From Cryptomeria japonica (taxonomy: Eukaryota; Streptophyta; Pinopsida; Cupressales; Cupressaceae), in NCBI RefSeq assembly GCF_030272615.1, contig NC_081406.1, positions 480,038,900 to 480,102,899 of the forward strand: a stretch of DNA of 64,000 nt, in the 5' to 3' direction. Both the position numbers and the translations under genes were made by a program. The notes beneath the pieces are model-generated. The model did no database searches. It was not told where the DNA came from and saw only the letters and a program-made list of their open reading frames with translations. Positions within the stretch are counted from its first letter, which is position 1. Each line of letters begins with the position of its first letter. Positions 12,120-20,341 of this stretch are shown here, piece by piece.

Positions 12120-12522
12120 CTTACTTTTTCGTTGAAACAAAGTCAAGCTTTGAAATGTTTGCTGGGCCCGATTTCTTCTTGAAGATAGTCTGTCTTTTCC
12201 TTTTTGACACTAATGCTTTATTGATGAAGTTGTGAGAAGCCCCACTATCTACCATTGTGATTATTTTTTGTCCTTTTAGTGTACCTCTTATTCAAAACGG
12301 GCGGTGCTTATTTACTTGGGAGATGGTAGCAAGAGTTCCATGCTCTTCTTCATCCCATTTCATTCTTTTGCTAGGATTTCCCTCTTCAGTAGTTGCCTCT
12401 ATGTTATACACTTTGCCTCCCTTACATAGGTGTTTGGGACCCCAAGGTTCTTTGCATTTAAAACATAATTTGTTTTTCCTCAACTCATCTTTTTGCTTAA
12501 GTGCTTCTTGACAAGTATGTCC
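12120..12522 (-). pseudogene. chromovirus A gag-pol fragment: zinc knuckle and protease
   Basis: Minus-strand remnant of element A. Reading leftward from 12522 it shows the zinc-knuckle-like block CFKCKEPWGPKHLCKGG, typical of chromovirus Gag, then a linker. After an in-frame stop near 12292 comes the protease start with its active-site TMVDSGASHNFI (about 12246-12212). Coding then runs without a break into LTR sequence near 12206, so reverse transcriptase, RNase H and integrase are missing by deletion. The 12300-12522 part is an exact second copy of 17993-18215. Confidence 0.8.
12300..12522. repeat. 223-bp direct repeat flanking element C, left copy
   Basis: Reads base for base like 17993-18215. 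It is a stretch of the A gag gene present on both sides of C. An LTR element normally makes a 5-bp duplication, so this length is abnormal. See the findings. Confidence 0.92.
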
Positions 12523-12728
12523 ATTAATGTCAAAGGATGTTCATATTATATCTGTCGTACATATTACATGTCACACGACTAACATTACATACCACAACAC
12601 CCGGAGGTGATACAATATATGATTGCCGAAGGGGTGCGACCCAACCGTCGCGACTCCAACTACCTACCCGTCGGCTAACTAACTATTGATAATTAACATT
12701 ACTAACTATACACTTTTTCCCGATAACA
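12523..12728 (-). repeat. 3' LTR of C, truncated
   Basis: Matches 17787-17992 without visible difference. It lacks the 90 bases carrying the TGTTTACC (plus-strand) end. The break is at TCC shared by the target and the LTR, a 3-base microhomology. Confidence 0.93.
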
Positions 12729-12750
12729 TCATCCCCCCCAAGAAAAGAAG
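12729..12750 (-). other. polypurine tract of C
   Basis: On the minus strand the run CTTCTTTTCTTGGGGGGGAT lies directly before the LTR start TGTTATCGGG. The same run precedes the 3' LTR of B at 27190-27212. Confidence 0.85.
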
Positions 12751-12779
12751 TCGACTCCGACGACTTAATACAAAATAGA

Positions 12780-13200
12780 GATGAATGGCAGGAACTACTG
12801 ACGCTAGTCGGGCCCAGATCTTATACACTTGCTGCGTCCTCGCCTGAAAACCTTTTCTGCTACCAGCCAATGCTCAAGAGCGGATTTCACCAATATGGCT
12901 TCCTTGGCCATCACAATCCTCCTGTGCCTAACCCAAACTTGTCTGCAAAACACGTTTTTCAGTCTCAGCTTCCACCCACTGCTACTCAATTGATATGGTC
13001 TCCCTAGCCAATTTGTCCTCGATAGCCACCCATGCTGCTCTCCCGGCATCCAACTCCTGGGTACGCTGAACTAAGTCTCACGCGACTATTGCCTCCAACC
13101 TGGTGGTCAGCTCCTCCCGAGCCCTCTATGCATCCACCACGGCAACCTCACGTCCAACCGAGACATCCTCCGAGTTCCTCAAAGCGTACCAGTCATGCCT
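12780..13200 (-). pseudogene. remnant of the extra ORF (coiled-coil end) in C
   Basis: Minus-strand reading gives a coiled-coil-like segment full of stops that ends in TQQVYKIWARLASVVPA. The extra ORF of B ends TQQVYDLCARLAAQTPAS in the same position relative to the polypurine tract. This shows that C once carried the same additional gene and that it is now almost erased. Confidence 0.7.
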
Positions 13201-13477
13201 GGAGGTGGCCACAATCCGCTGGCACAAATGCTAGGAGACACCTCAAATCCTCCATCACACTCCCCAAAGGCTAAAAACTGAACTGAATAACTCCCTGGTG
13301 TCATACAACTGTGCGGACCTGCAATGCCTTCCCTCAAACTCTGTTTGTTCCCAACCTCCAAATCCGTCTCCCTCTACGGCTTATGGCATTCCCGCCAATG
13401 CTTAGCTGCAGGCTTCCTTCTCACAGTACGGACAAGCACAACACTTCCCGTGGTATTCTATAGCTCCAAAATAAATT

Positions 13478-13655
13478 GGGGGTCTGGGGGCAACGCCCCC
13501 AGCGGGGTCGAGGGGCAACGCCCCCGCGGGGTCTGGGGCAGCGCCCCAGCGGGGTCGAGGGGCAGCGCCCCCACGGGGTCGAGGGGCAGCGCCCCTCGCG
13601 GGGTCCTGGGGCAGCGCCCCACAGGGCGGGGTCGAGGGGCAGCGCCCCCGCCGCC
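13478..13655. repeat. GC-rich hairpin array, about seven units of 22-30 bp
   Basis: Each unit is a GGGGTC spacer and a perfect small stem around CAGC or CAAC: GGGGGCAACGCCCCC, GGGGCAGCGCCCC and so on. Flanking bases on the two arms change together (CTGGGGC with GCCCCAG, GAGGGGC with GCCCCTC), so pairing is kept while sequence varies. It lies in the 3' non-coding part of C. The long open frames on both strands here are artefacts of GC richness. Confidence 0.9.
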
Positions 13656-13943
13656 AACACCAATTTACAACCTTCAGAACCCCATGAAAGTCCATGGCGC
13701 ACTGCATTTCTGTGATATTTTATGATGTCAAAAACCCTTCTTCTACACTCCAATATTTTCAGTGTCCAGGCTCCAGATGTCATCGAATCATTTTTCAATC
13801 CGTCGTCGTTTTTTTTTTTTTTTAGGCACTGTAATGTCCCGCCATACCACCTCCAATCGTGCGGTGACTTCCCTACTTCGTGCGGTGTAATTGGTTCTTT
13901 CTGCATTTGTGCGGTGATTGTCTTCCCTTCGGCTGCTTTTCTT

Positions 13944-14032
13944 CCTTCGGCATGTGCGGCTTTCCCTTCGGTAGCTTTTTATCTCCTTCGGCATGTGCGG
14001 CTTTCCCTTCGGTAGCTTTTTATCTCCTTCGG
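13944..14032. repeat. 41-bp tandem duplication in C
   Basis: A unit containing CCTTCGGCATGTGCGGC and CTTCGGTAGC occurs twice and begins a third time, with a period of 41 bp. It is non-coding. Confidence 0.85.
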
Positions 14033-14080
14033 CGGTTTTCCCTTCGGTAGGCGGTTTATGCCCACGCGGCCCTTCGCGGC

Positions 14081-14226
14081 TTCCACCGCACAATGGGCTC
14101 CACCTTCGGTGGTGCCACCGCACGGTGGGTTCCACCATCGGTGGGTTCCACCGCACGGTGGGTTCCACCTTCGGTGGTGCCACCGCACGGTGGTGTCCAT
14201 CGTTGGTGGTGCCACCGTACGGTGGT
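14081..14226. repeat. array of CCACC-loop-GGTGG hairpins in C
   Basis: About seven short hairpins with arms CCACC and GGTGG and loops GCAC, ATC, TTC or GTAC, spaced 16-22 bp. Looser relatives (CCACCGTGCGGTG) occur just after pol in B near 23915-23965, so this is a family feature of the post-pol region. Confidence 0.85.
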
Positions 14227-14260
14227 CTCTTTTCCTTCGTTTTTCTTTCTTTCTTCTTTC

Positions 14261-14350
14261 TTCTTTTTTTTTTTTTTAATAATTTTTTTGACCGTACGGT
14301 CGCCTGTCATACGACCGTACGGTTTTTTTTTTTTTTTTTTTTTTTTTTTT
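14261..14350 (-). other. A-rich tracts after pol in C
   Basis: Two long T runs on the plus strand (A runs in the direction of C) surround a CGTACGGT palindrome cluster. B has an A-rich tract in the same place (23848-23897). Confidence 0.7.
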
Positions 14351-14374
14351 CCCTCCTCTCCTAATTTAGATGTC

Positions 14375-17300
14375 TTAGAAAGTCGTCTGTTCGGGTCCCC
14401 TGTCTCTGGGATTGCCCTTCATCCTTCTCGGTTTTCCTCGCTCGACAGTCTCCTGTTTTGGTCCTATACCTAGCGAGTCGCCTGCCCGGCCTCTCGAGTC
14501 TCCTTCCATCCTCTCGGGTCCCCCTCCGGACTCTCGAGTGTCTGTCTGGCCTCTCGGGTCCCCTGCGCGCTTCGCGTGGTAAGGTTTCAATTTGTACCCG
14601 TTGGTGGCCAATCTATTTTCACTGGTCATTGAAAGACCTGGAACCACAAATTCTACAGGGACCACGACCTCCTTCCCGTACATAAGAAGAAGAAGGATAA
14701 TAAAGATTTTGAAGGCTGCGGCCTTCCACACAGGGTTCCAATCGGTGCCGACACTCTTCGGATTATTTACGTCGCCAGGGTTTGGGGCGTCTCCCTTCCA
14801 ATATTCTTTGTATTCCGGCAGGTACACCTCTGTTGGTTGCTCTGGTTCCTCTACTTCGAGCCTGTAGCTTTGGAACATTTCGTAATCTTCCATCTGCCAA
14901 TGGAAGAGCCCGTTAAGTGAGCATCTCTCATCTTCAGAGCATCCCTCCAATTCTAGCACCCCTTCACTGTTCGGCTCCATCGCGTTATTGCCCTTACTTT
15001 CATCGGGACCCCCTTCCCCTTTATTAGAGTCCTCCGAGTCGGAAGAGGCGAGCTCTTCGCCGACATTTTGGGTGTGTAGGTCAATGGTATATTTTCGCCC
15101 TCCCTTCTCCATGGAAAGTGTATTTTTCTTCCAGTTGTGGTTTACCCTTGCGTTGATCAACCACACTCTCCCCAGGATGGCGTCATAGCCTTTCTTCTTC
15201 GAGGGAATGACCACGAAATCTAACAAGAATGGTTGCGTACCAATTGTCACTTGCTGGGCCATCAACAGGCCGAGTGGCTTAATGCCGTGTTGGTCCGCTC
15301 CCACCAGGTTGAATGTGGGTGGCCACAGGGTGGGCTTCCCCAGCCGCTTCCATGTTTCTTCTGGTAGTACATTCACCCCAGATCCACCGTCCACAATGGT
15401 GTCCTTCAGAATGGTCCCACAGATACCCATTTCTACCACAGCTGGGTGTCTACCACTGCTCAAGGCTAGTAACATCGGGTCAGTCGAAGGGCTGACGGAA
15501 ACCTCCACCCGTGGTGTACTCTTCGTAGCGGTGGCGGGAACCCCTACCTGTGGTGCACTCGACGATGCGGTGCTTTGCACATTGGTGACGATGGCAGTCC
15601 TCAATTGTGGCATAGAGTCTAGAAGGTCTTTTACCTTTATCGGCACCTCCATCTGCAATATTTGCCCAATGATGTTATTTTCCACTTCCGTACGGAATGA
15701 TGTACTCGCCACCTCGTTGTCCCGTCGTTCGGTTGTCATCTCACGTTCAATATTGGCCTTTGCCTCCCGTAATCTCTCCTTCTCCGTACGGGGGTCGGGA
15801 TAAGTGGCTTTTTTCATCTGGGCGCGGGTGATCGCCAATACTTCTTTCTCACCAGTCTTCTCAGCCTTCTCAATGTTGAGGAGATTCACCCCTGCCTGCG
15901 GGCAATTTGCGTCCTCATGGTCGCCTGGCCCACACCAACGGCAGAGGTGCTGAGGGGTGGCTTCCTTCGTGCAATCACGGGCGAAGTGCCCCCACTGATT
16001 ACAGGCCCTACATTGGATAATTGGCCGGCCCTTGACGTCATACTGGATACGGCTTCCGTTATTGGTATTGTTGCTATTCCTTCCACCGCCGCGTCTGTTG
16101 TCCCGGTATCCTCCAGATGATGCATTATTGTTTGCCTCCGATGTGGATGGCTGCTCCTGCGCAAAGAGCACTTGCTGGTTACGTGCCTTCAGATTGTATG
16201 GACATTCCTTCGTAGAATGCCCCATAATCTGGCAGATGTCGCAAAATGCCTTCTTGGGACAGGCACCTTTCGTGTGGCCGCTCTCCTTACACTCCGTGCA
16301 CCATAGTTCATCGTCCTTACTTGTAGTCCCCTTCATTGTCTTAAATTCTTTTAACATCCTTTCCATATCTTTTTGAAGGGCTGTGACTTTCTTCCTCGGC
16401 TTCTCGTCACTACTACTCTCTTCTTCCGATGTGTCATCATCTTCAGATGATGATGAAGGTCTATTCTTCTTCTTTTTGGCCGTCTTATTTTCACTTTCCA
16501 GGTCCATGGCCCGGTTGTATGCGTCGTCGTAGGATGTTGGAGGCACAATTTTCATCTTTCGTCGTAGCTTAGGGTTCAAACCCTCGACAAACCACCTCTT
16601 CTTCAAGCCATCGGCCGGTTGGCTTTCCATTTTCCGGACTAACTCTTTTAGTCGGCGCCCGTACGCCCGTACAATCTCCTTCTTTCCTTGCTTTGTTCCG
16701 TAGATTTCGGAAACTATCTCGTTATCATCCCGGAGAAGCCGGAATTCCTTCTCGAATGCCTTCTTCAATTCATCCCATGTAGTTACACTGGTTTTATCCA
16801 AGTCTGCGTACCAGTCAATAGCCACTCCTCTCAGTGTGGCGGGGAACTGCTTCATCCATTCATCCTGGTCAGTCACCCCGTTGGCTGTCCAGATGGTTTC
16901 GCATGTACGGCAATGCCGTGCGGGATCATCTTTGCTATCCCCGTTGAATTTGGGTAACTTCTGTTTGGTCGCCATTGATGGAAATCGTCTACTTGGAGGT
17001 GGTTGTGGCTGTGTCTGCCCTCCGGTGCTGCTCCCTTTGATGCCGCTGATGCCTCCTGTGGTGGTGACCAAAGGTACGGTGTTCTGCCTTGTACCTATCG
17101 TGCGGTTAACTTCCCCTTCGTCGTCACCCGTGCCAGGCTCCCTTCGGCGATCCTCCCTTTGTGGCGCTTCGTCGTCACCCGTGCGCGGCTCCCTTCGGTG
17201 ATCCTCCCTTTGTGGCGTGAGAGATAAGTTTTTGAACCGATCTCGAGTCTCTTCAACTAGTTCTCTCCGTAACCTAGTTTCCTCCAGAAACTCTTCAAGG

Positions 17301-17584
17301 CTTCTCGCTCTACCGTAGTCTGGCGACGCGTAGAAATTCCCCTCGGCTTCTGCACCTTCCGTGACACCTCCTTGGTTCCCTTCGGGCAACCCTTCGGCAG
17401 GTCGTCCTTCGGCAAGTTGCCTCAGCCTCCGTCTACGTTCTACACGTTGTTCCAGAATCAAAGCCTTCTGCGCAGCCTCCCACTCGTCGGTTTCTAATTT
17501 CTTATTTCTGTCTTTATTCAGTAAATTGGGCATTAATTGTGGTACAATTTCATGTTTCTCCACACATAAATCAAAACACAACAC
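14375..17584 (-). CDS. Gag-protease polyprotein of gypsy C, fused to an integrase tail
   Basis: A 1069-residue ORF starting at the ATG at 17584, about 110 bases inside the 5' LTR. An acidic and basic N-terminal region contains a duplicated block (REDHRREP/REDRRREP with GTGDDE). The Gag domain begins near residue 212 (LPKFNGDSKDDP) and includes DEWMKQFPATLRG and AIDWYADL. Zinc knuckles occur near residues 428-455 (CTECKESGHTKGAC, CDICQIMGHSTKEC) and 525-560 (CRACNQWGHFARDC, CRWCGPGDHEDANC). The aspartic protease is around residue 728 (TIVDGGSGVNVLP, with the active site D-G-G variant) to about 830. At about residue 953 (AAFKIF) the sequence jumps straight into the end of integrase (MYGKEVVVPVEF), so all of reverse transcriptase and RNase H and most of integrase is deleted in frame. 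The ORF is otherwise open, so Gag and protease may still be made; the protein probably acts only in particle formation. Confidence 0.9.
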   Translation of the reverse strand: MLCFDLCVEKHEIVPQLMPNLLNKDRNKKLETDEWEAAQKALILEQRVERRRRLRQLAEGRPAEGLPEGNQGGVTEGAEAEGNFYASPDYGRARSLEEFLEETRLRRELVEETRDRFKNLSLTPQREDHRREPRTGDDEAPQREDRRREPGTGDDEGEVNRTIGTRQNTVPLVTTTGGISGIKGSSTGGQTQPQPPPSRRFPSMATKQKLPKFNGDSKDDPARHCRTCETIWTANGVTDQDEWMKQFPATLRGVAIDWYADLDKTSVTTWDELKKAFEKEFRLLRDDNEIVSEIYGTKQGKKEIVRAYGRRLKELVRKMESQPADGLKKRWFVEGLNPKLRRKMKIVPPTSYDDAYNRAMDLESENKTAKKKKNRPSSSSEDDDTSEEESSSDEKPRKKVTALQKDMERMLKEFKTMKGTTSKDDELWCTECKESGHTKGACPKKAFCDICQIMGHSTKECPYNLKARNQQVLFAQEQPSTSEANNNASSGGYRDNRRGGGRNSNNTNNGSRIQYDVKGRPIIQCRACNQWGHFARDCTKEATPQHLCRWCGPGDHEDANCPQAGVNLLNIEKAEKTGEKEVLAITRAQMKKATYPDPRTEKERLREAKANIEREMTTERRDNEVASTSFRTEVENNIIGQILQMEVPIKVKDLLDSMPQLRTAIVTNVQSTASSSAPQVGVPATATKSTPRVEVSVSPSTDPMLLALSSGRHPAVVEMGICGTILKDTIVDGGSGVNVLPEETWKRLGKPTLWPPTFNLVGADQHGIKPLGLLMAQQVTIGTQPFLLDFVVIPSKKKGYDAILGRVWLINARVNHNWKKNTLSMEKGGRKYTIDLHTQNVGEELASSDSEDSNKGEGGPDESKGNNAMEPNSEGVLELEGCSEDERCSLNGLFHWQMEDYEMFQSYRLEVEEPEQPTEVYLPEYKEYWKGDAPNPGDVNNPKSVGTDWNPVWKAAAFKIFIILLLLMYGKEVVVPVEFVVPGLSMTSENRLATNGYKLKPYHAKRAGDPRGQTDTRESGGGPERMEGDSRGRAGDSLGIGPKQETVERGKPRRMKGNPRDRGPEQTTF

Positions 17585-17680
17585 GTCTTTTGCTGTCGTC
17601 GGTTCTCCGGGTTTACTTCACCAACGGGTAGGCCCATTGTGTCTGTGCGCCATCCGTGTCTTCCGTTCCTGAGTTCGTGT

Positions 17681-17694
17681 CGGCAACGGCGCCA
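17681..17694 (-). other. primer binding site of C, tRNA-Asp type
   Basis: On the minus strand TGGCGCCGTTGCCG lies two bases inside the 5' LTR. It is complementary to the 3' end of plant tRNA-Asp (...CGGCAACGGCGCCA), a primer used by Athila/Tat-type gypsy elements. Confidence 0.88.
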
Positions 17695-17696
17695 AA

Positions 17697-17992
17697 TGTT
17701 TACCTCACTGGGTAAACAGGAAGAATACAGAAATCGAACAGTAATGCACAATGCAAATACAAAAGAAGTACCAGAATAATCTTTCCATTAATGTCAAAGG
17801 ATGTTCATATTATATCTGTCGTACATATTACATGTCACACGACTAACATTACATACCACAACACCCGGAGGTGATACAATATATGATTGCCGAAGGGGTG
17901 CGACCCAACCGTCGCGACTCCAACTACCTACCCGTCGGCTAACTAACTATTGATAATTAACATTACTAACTATACACTTTTTCCCGATAACA
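17697..17992 (-). repeat. 5' LTR of C, complete (296 bp)
   Basis: TGTTTACCTCACTGGG (plus strand) to CGATAACA. It has TG/CA ends, and the same family forms the LTRs of B. The next base after CA is the 223-bp repeat. Confidence 0.93.
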
Positions 17993-18215
17993 GGCGGTGC
18001 TTATTTACTTGGGAGATGGTAGCAAGAGTTCCATGCTCTTCTTCATCCCATTTCATTCTTTTGCTAGGATTTCCCTCTTCAGTAGTTGCCTCTATGTTAT
18101 ACACTTTGCCTCCCTTACATAGGTGTTTGGGACCCCAAGGTTCTTTGCATTTAAAACATAATTTGTTTTTCCTCAACTCATCTTTTTGCTTAAGTGCTTC
18201 TTGACAAGTATGTCC
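17993..18215. repeat. 223-bp direct repeat flanking element C, right copy
   Basis: Identical to 12300-12522; this copy continues uninterrupted into the rest of A gag. Confidence 0.92.
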
Positions 18216-19139
18216 CTTTTCCCACTTCTCATGGCAGAAATGGCATGTGCTTGTCTTATCCCCTTTTCTATGTTTTCCATTTTTATGGTTTTTTGATGTA
18301 AAATTTTTAGTTTTCTCACTTGAGGGATCTGTTTCAAACTTCATGGCCTTTTGGATGGCTACCTCAAGATTTGGGGGCTCCATAGCACTCACTATATTAC
18401 GGATTGATTCCTTTAACCCGTCCACAAAAAGGTAGGTGTGTCTTTCTTGTGAGATTTCTGGAACCATGACAGCTAGCTTTTGAAAATTTGAAGCAAATTC
18501 TTCCACTGATCCTAGCTGTCTTAATTGAGTTAGTTCCTTGAAATACCATTGGGGATGCTTCTGGTCAAAGCTCTTGATGAGTTTTTGTGTGAACTCATCG
18601 TAAGTAGAAATGTGCTAATGATCTTGCATGATAAGACCATGATGCCACCATTCGTGGGCTGTCCCCGTCAAATGTACTACTCCGAACTTGATTGCATTCT
18701 CTTCTGTCATAGGGCTTAAAGATAGGTATGTATCTAATCTTTGCACCGAAGTGCGTGCAGAAGTTTTTCCAGTCCCATCAAAGTTAGGCAATGTAATTTT
18801 GCTGATTCTTTCTTTAAGGTCTTTATCTGATTGTTTCCTCTTTTTCATGTGAGGGTTGGCCATCATTTTGGCATCACAGTAGTCTTTGAAAGACACATGC
18901 CTTCTCAATTCAAGGTCCAATCTAGAATAGGCTTCCAAGATTTCATCCACATTATCATGAGAGGGTGCATTTTCCTCACCTCTCTCTTCCCCTTGTATTT
19001 CATTGGGTAGAAAGGAAGGCCTGGTGGGTCTGGAGCTACTAGTTTGGTTGTTGTTTTCTGAATGGTTTGAATGAACTTCTCTCCCATTACTCTGATTGGG
19101 CCTAGGCTGATTATGACTCATGTTTTGAAGAGTTTGCAT
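17993..19139 (-). pseudogene. chromovirus A Gag (broken)
   Basis: Minus-strand Gag of element A. From the ATG at 19139 the protein runs MQTLQNMSHNQ..., then DKDLKERISKITLPNFDG, HLTGTAHEWWHHG, a stop near 18615, FTQKLIKSFDQKHPQ, VEEFASNFQKLAVMVPEI, YLFVDGLKESIRN, a basic linker, CHFCHEKWEKGHTC and CFKCKEPWGPKHLCKGG. These are the capsid-like Gag domain and the zinc-binding region usual in plant chromoviruses. It is broken by the stop near 18615 and by insertion of C. It continues on the far side of C at 12522. Confidence 0.85.
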
Positions 19140-19294
19140 TAATAACTAATTTGTTTTCTGATTTTGTTCTGAAATGGCTTCGGTAGTTCAGGCTGTTTGT
19201 TCCATGAAAGCCCTTAGTTCATTGCTTAGTTGTTCACCCATTTTGTTTCCTTCTCTTGACATCAATTATTTTTAACAGGATGGCAGGATTATGT

Positions 19295-19302
19295 TGATAC
19301 CA
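19295..19302 (-). other. primer binding site of A (short initiator-Met type)
   Basis: On the minus strand TGGTATCA follows two bases after the LTR end GGGGACATTACA. It matches the first eight bases of the initiator-Met primer site, then diverges (ACATAATCC). Confidence 0.6.
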
Positions 19303-20275
19303 ATTGTAATGTCCCCTACTGGTAATTAACCTGATTAACAATAATAGTCTAACTCAATACGCTTGTAATTTCCAAACAATTCATTTAATTTAGGAGACAA
19401 CTTAATTTTAAACTTAACACGGTGAATTCTGAACCAATTATTGCCATAACATTCAATTAATTACTTAACATTCAATTTATAATACCAAGGAAAACAAGAT
19501 GAGACTCAGATCTTAGCTTATTCCTGGAGAAAAGGTAGCTTGATTTGTGAGAACCTGCAACCACAGAGATGCACACAAAAACCTACAAATATAATTGTTT
19601 CTGATCAGCATAAGATATTATATTCCTAACATACAGACAGTGAGAAAGTATAAGAGAGCTGGAGGGACGGCTTGGGTCCGTTGTCTACCAAGACCAAGGG
19701 ATGGTTGCTTCTAACCCCCTTGCTAGACTTGGCGACCCTGTTTGCTATCCTTCCAAGCTCTATACCTATAGCAATTAGATCCTTTGCAACTTGGTAAGAC
19801 TGGTATGGAGAAAGTAACTGGTTCCTTGACTTCATGGGTCCAATGATCACATGAAAGCCCCTCGTCACCACTGGAAACCCTCTCCATACTATCACCAAGA
19901 TGGATATTTTACAGTCCTAAACTCCTTACTGAACAAATAGCATTCATCTTAAACATAATTACACAGTATGTGCTCTCAGACGGTAAGAATCTCTCTGACG
20001 GTAAGAAATCAGACATAATCACACAGTATATATAAACTTCCAGAATAGTATTATTTCATTATAAACATATACTTAACATTACCAGCATTCTAGATTTTAT
20101 TATTACTGAAACTAATCTGAATGATATGACATTATTAATGCTGATGCTGATCTTAATTAATATAATATTATTAGTGCTGGCACTAATCTGAATAATATGA
20201 TATTAATTATACTGATACTAATTCTGAATAATATAGATACAGAAGTCTGCTATGAATTCTGTTAAACACAGGGAA

Positions 20276-20280
20276 GTACT
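20276..20280. repeat. target duplication of B, left
   Basis: GTACT, repeated at 27491-27495; the empty site is seen in the other A LTR near 12115. Confidence 0.9.
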
Positions 20281-20340
20281 TGTTATCGGAAAAAATGTAT
20301 AGTTTAGTAATGTTAATTATTGATAGTTTAGTAATGTTAT
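20281..20340 (+). repeat. 5' LTR stub of B
   Basis: Matches the first ~47 bases of the 3' LTR (TGTTATCGGAAAAAATG...), then repeats TAGTTTAGTAATGTTA and passes straight into the protease. The repeated motif marks the deletion joint. Confidence 0.9.
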
Positions 20341-20341
20341 C

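Larger units (their letters stand above)
7324..12206 (-). mobile_element. left LTR of chromovirus A, split by a hAT insertion
   Basis: LTR sequence occupies 7324-7716 and 11545 to about 12206; the hAT copy at 7717-11544 lies between. It begins TGTAATGTCCCCTACTG and aligns throughout with the second LTR at 19305-20280 plus 27491-27583, with roughly three differences per hundred bases by eye. In the minus orientation this is the 3' LTR. The right limit (the LTR's 5' end) is where the two copies stop matching; no CA/TG end is visible there, so a deletion probably removed the true end together with most of pol. Confidence 0.82.
12523..17992 (-). mobile_element. gypsy element C, internally deleted, recently inserted into A
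   Basis: Minus-strand Ty3/gypsy element related to B. In its own direction: 5' LTR 17992-17697, primer site 17694-17681, Gag-protease ORF 17584-14375, a deletion that removed reverse transcriptase, RNase H and most of integrase, a GC-rich repeat-filled 3' region, a degenerate trace of the extra ORF found in B (13200-12780), a polypurine tract, and a 3' LTR truncated by about 90 bases. The two LTR copies look identical over the shared 206 bp, so it is young. It must depend on other elements for movement. It is flanked by a 223-bp duplication instead of a 5-bp one. Confidence 0.93.

Noticed and set aside
13402-14473. Many overlapping open frames on both strands, 80-160 residues
   Set aside because: Produced by GC-rich hairpin repeats and homopolymer runs in the 3' region of C; they translate to low-complexity Ala/Pro/Arg or Gly-rich strings in every frame.
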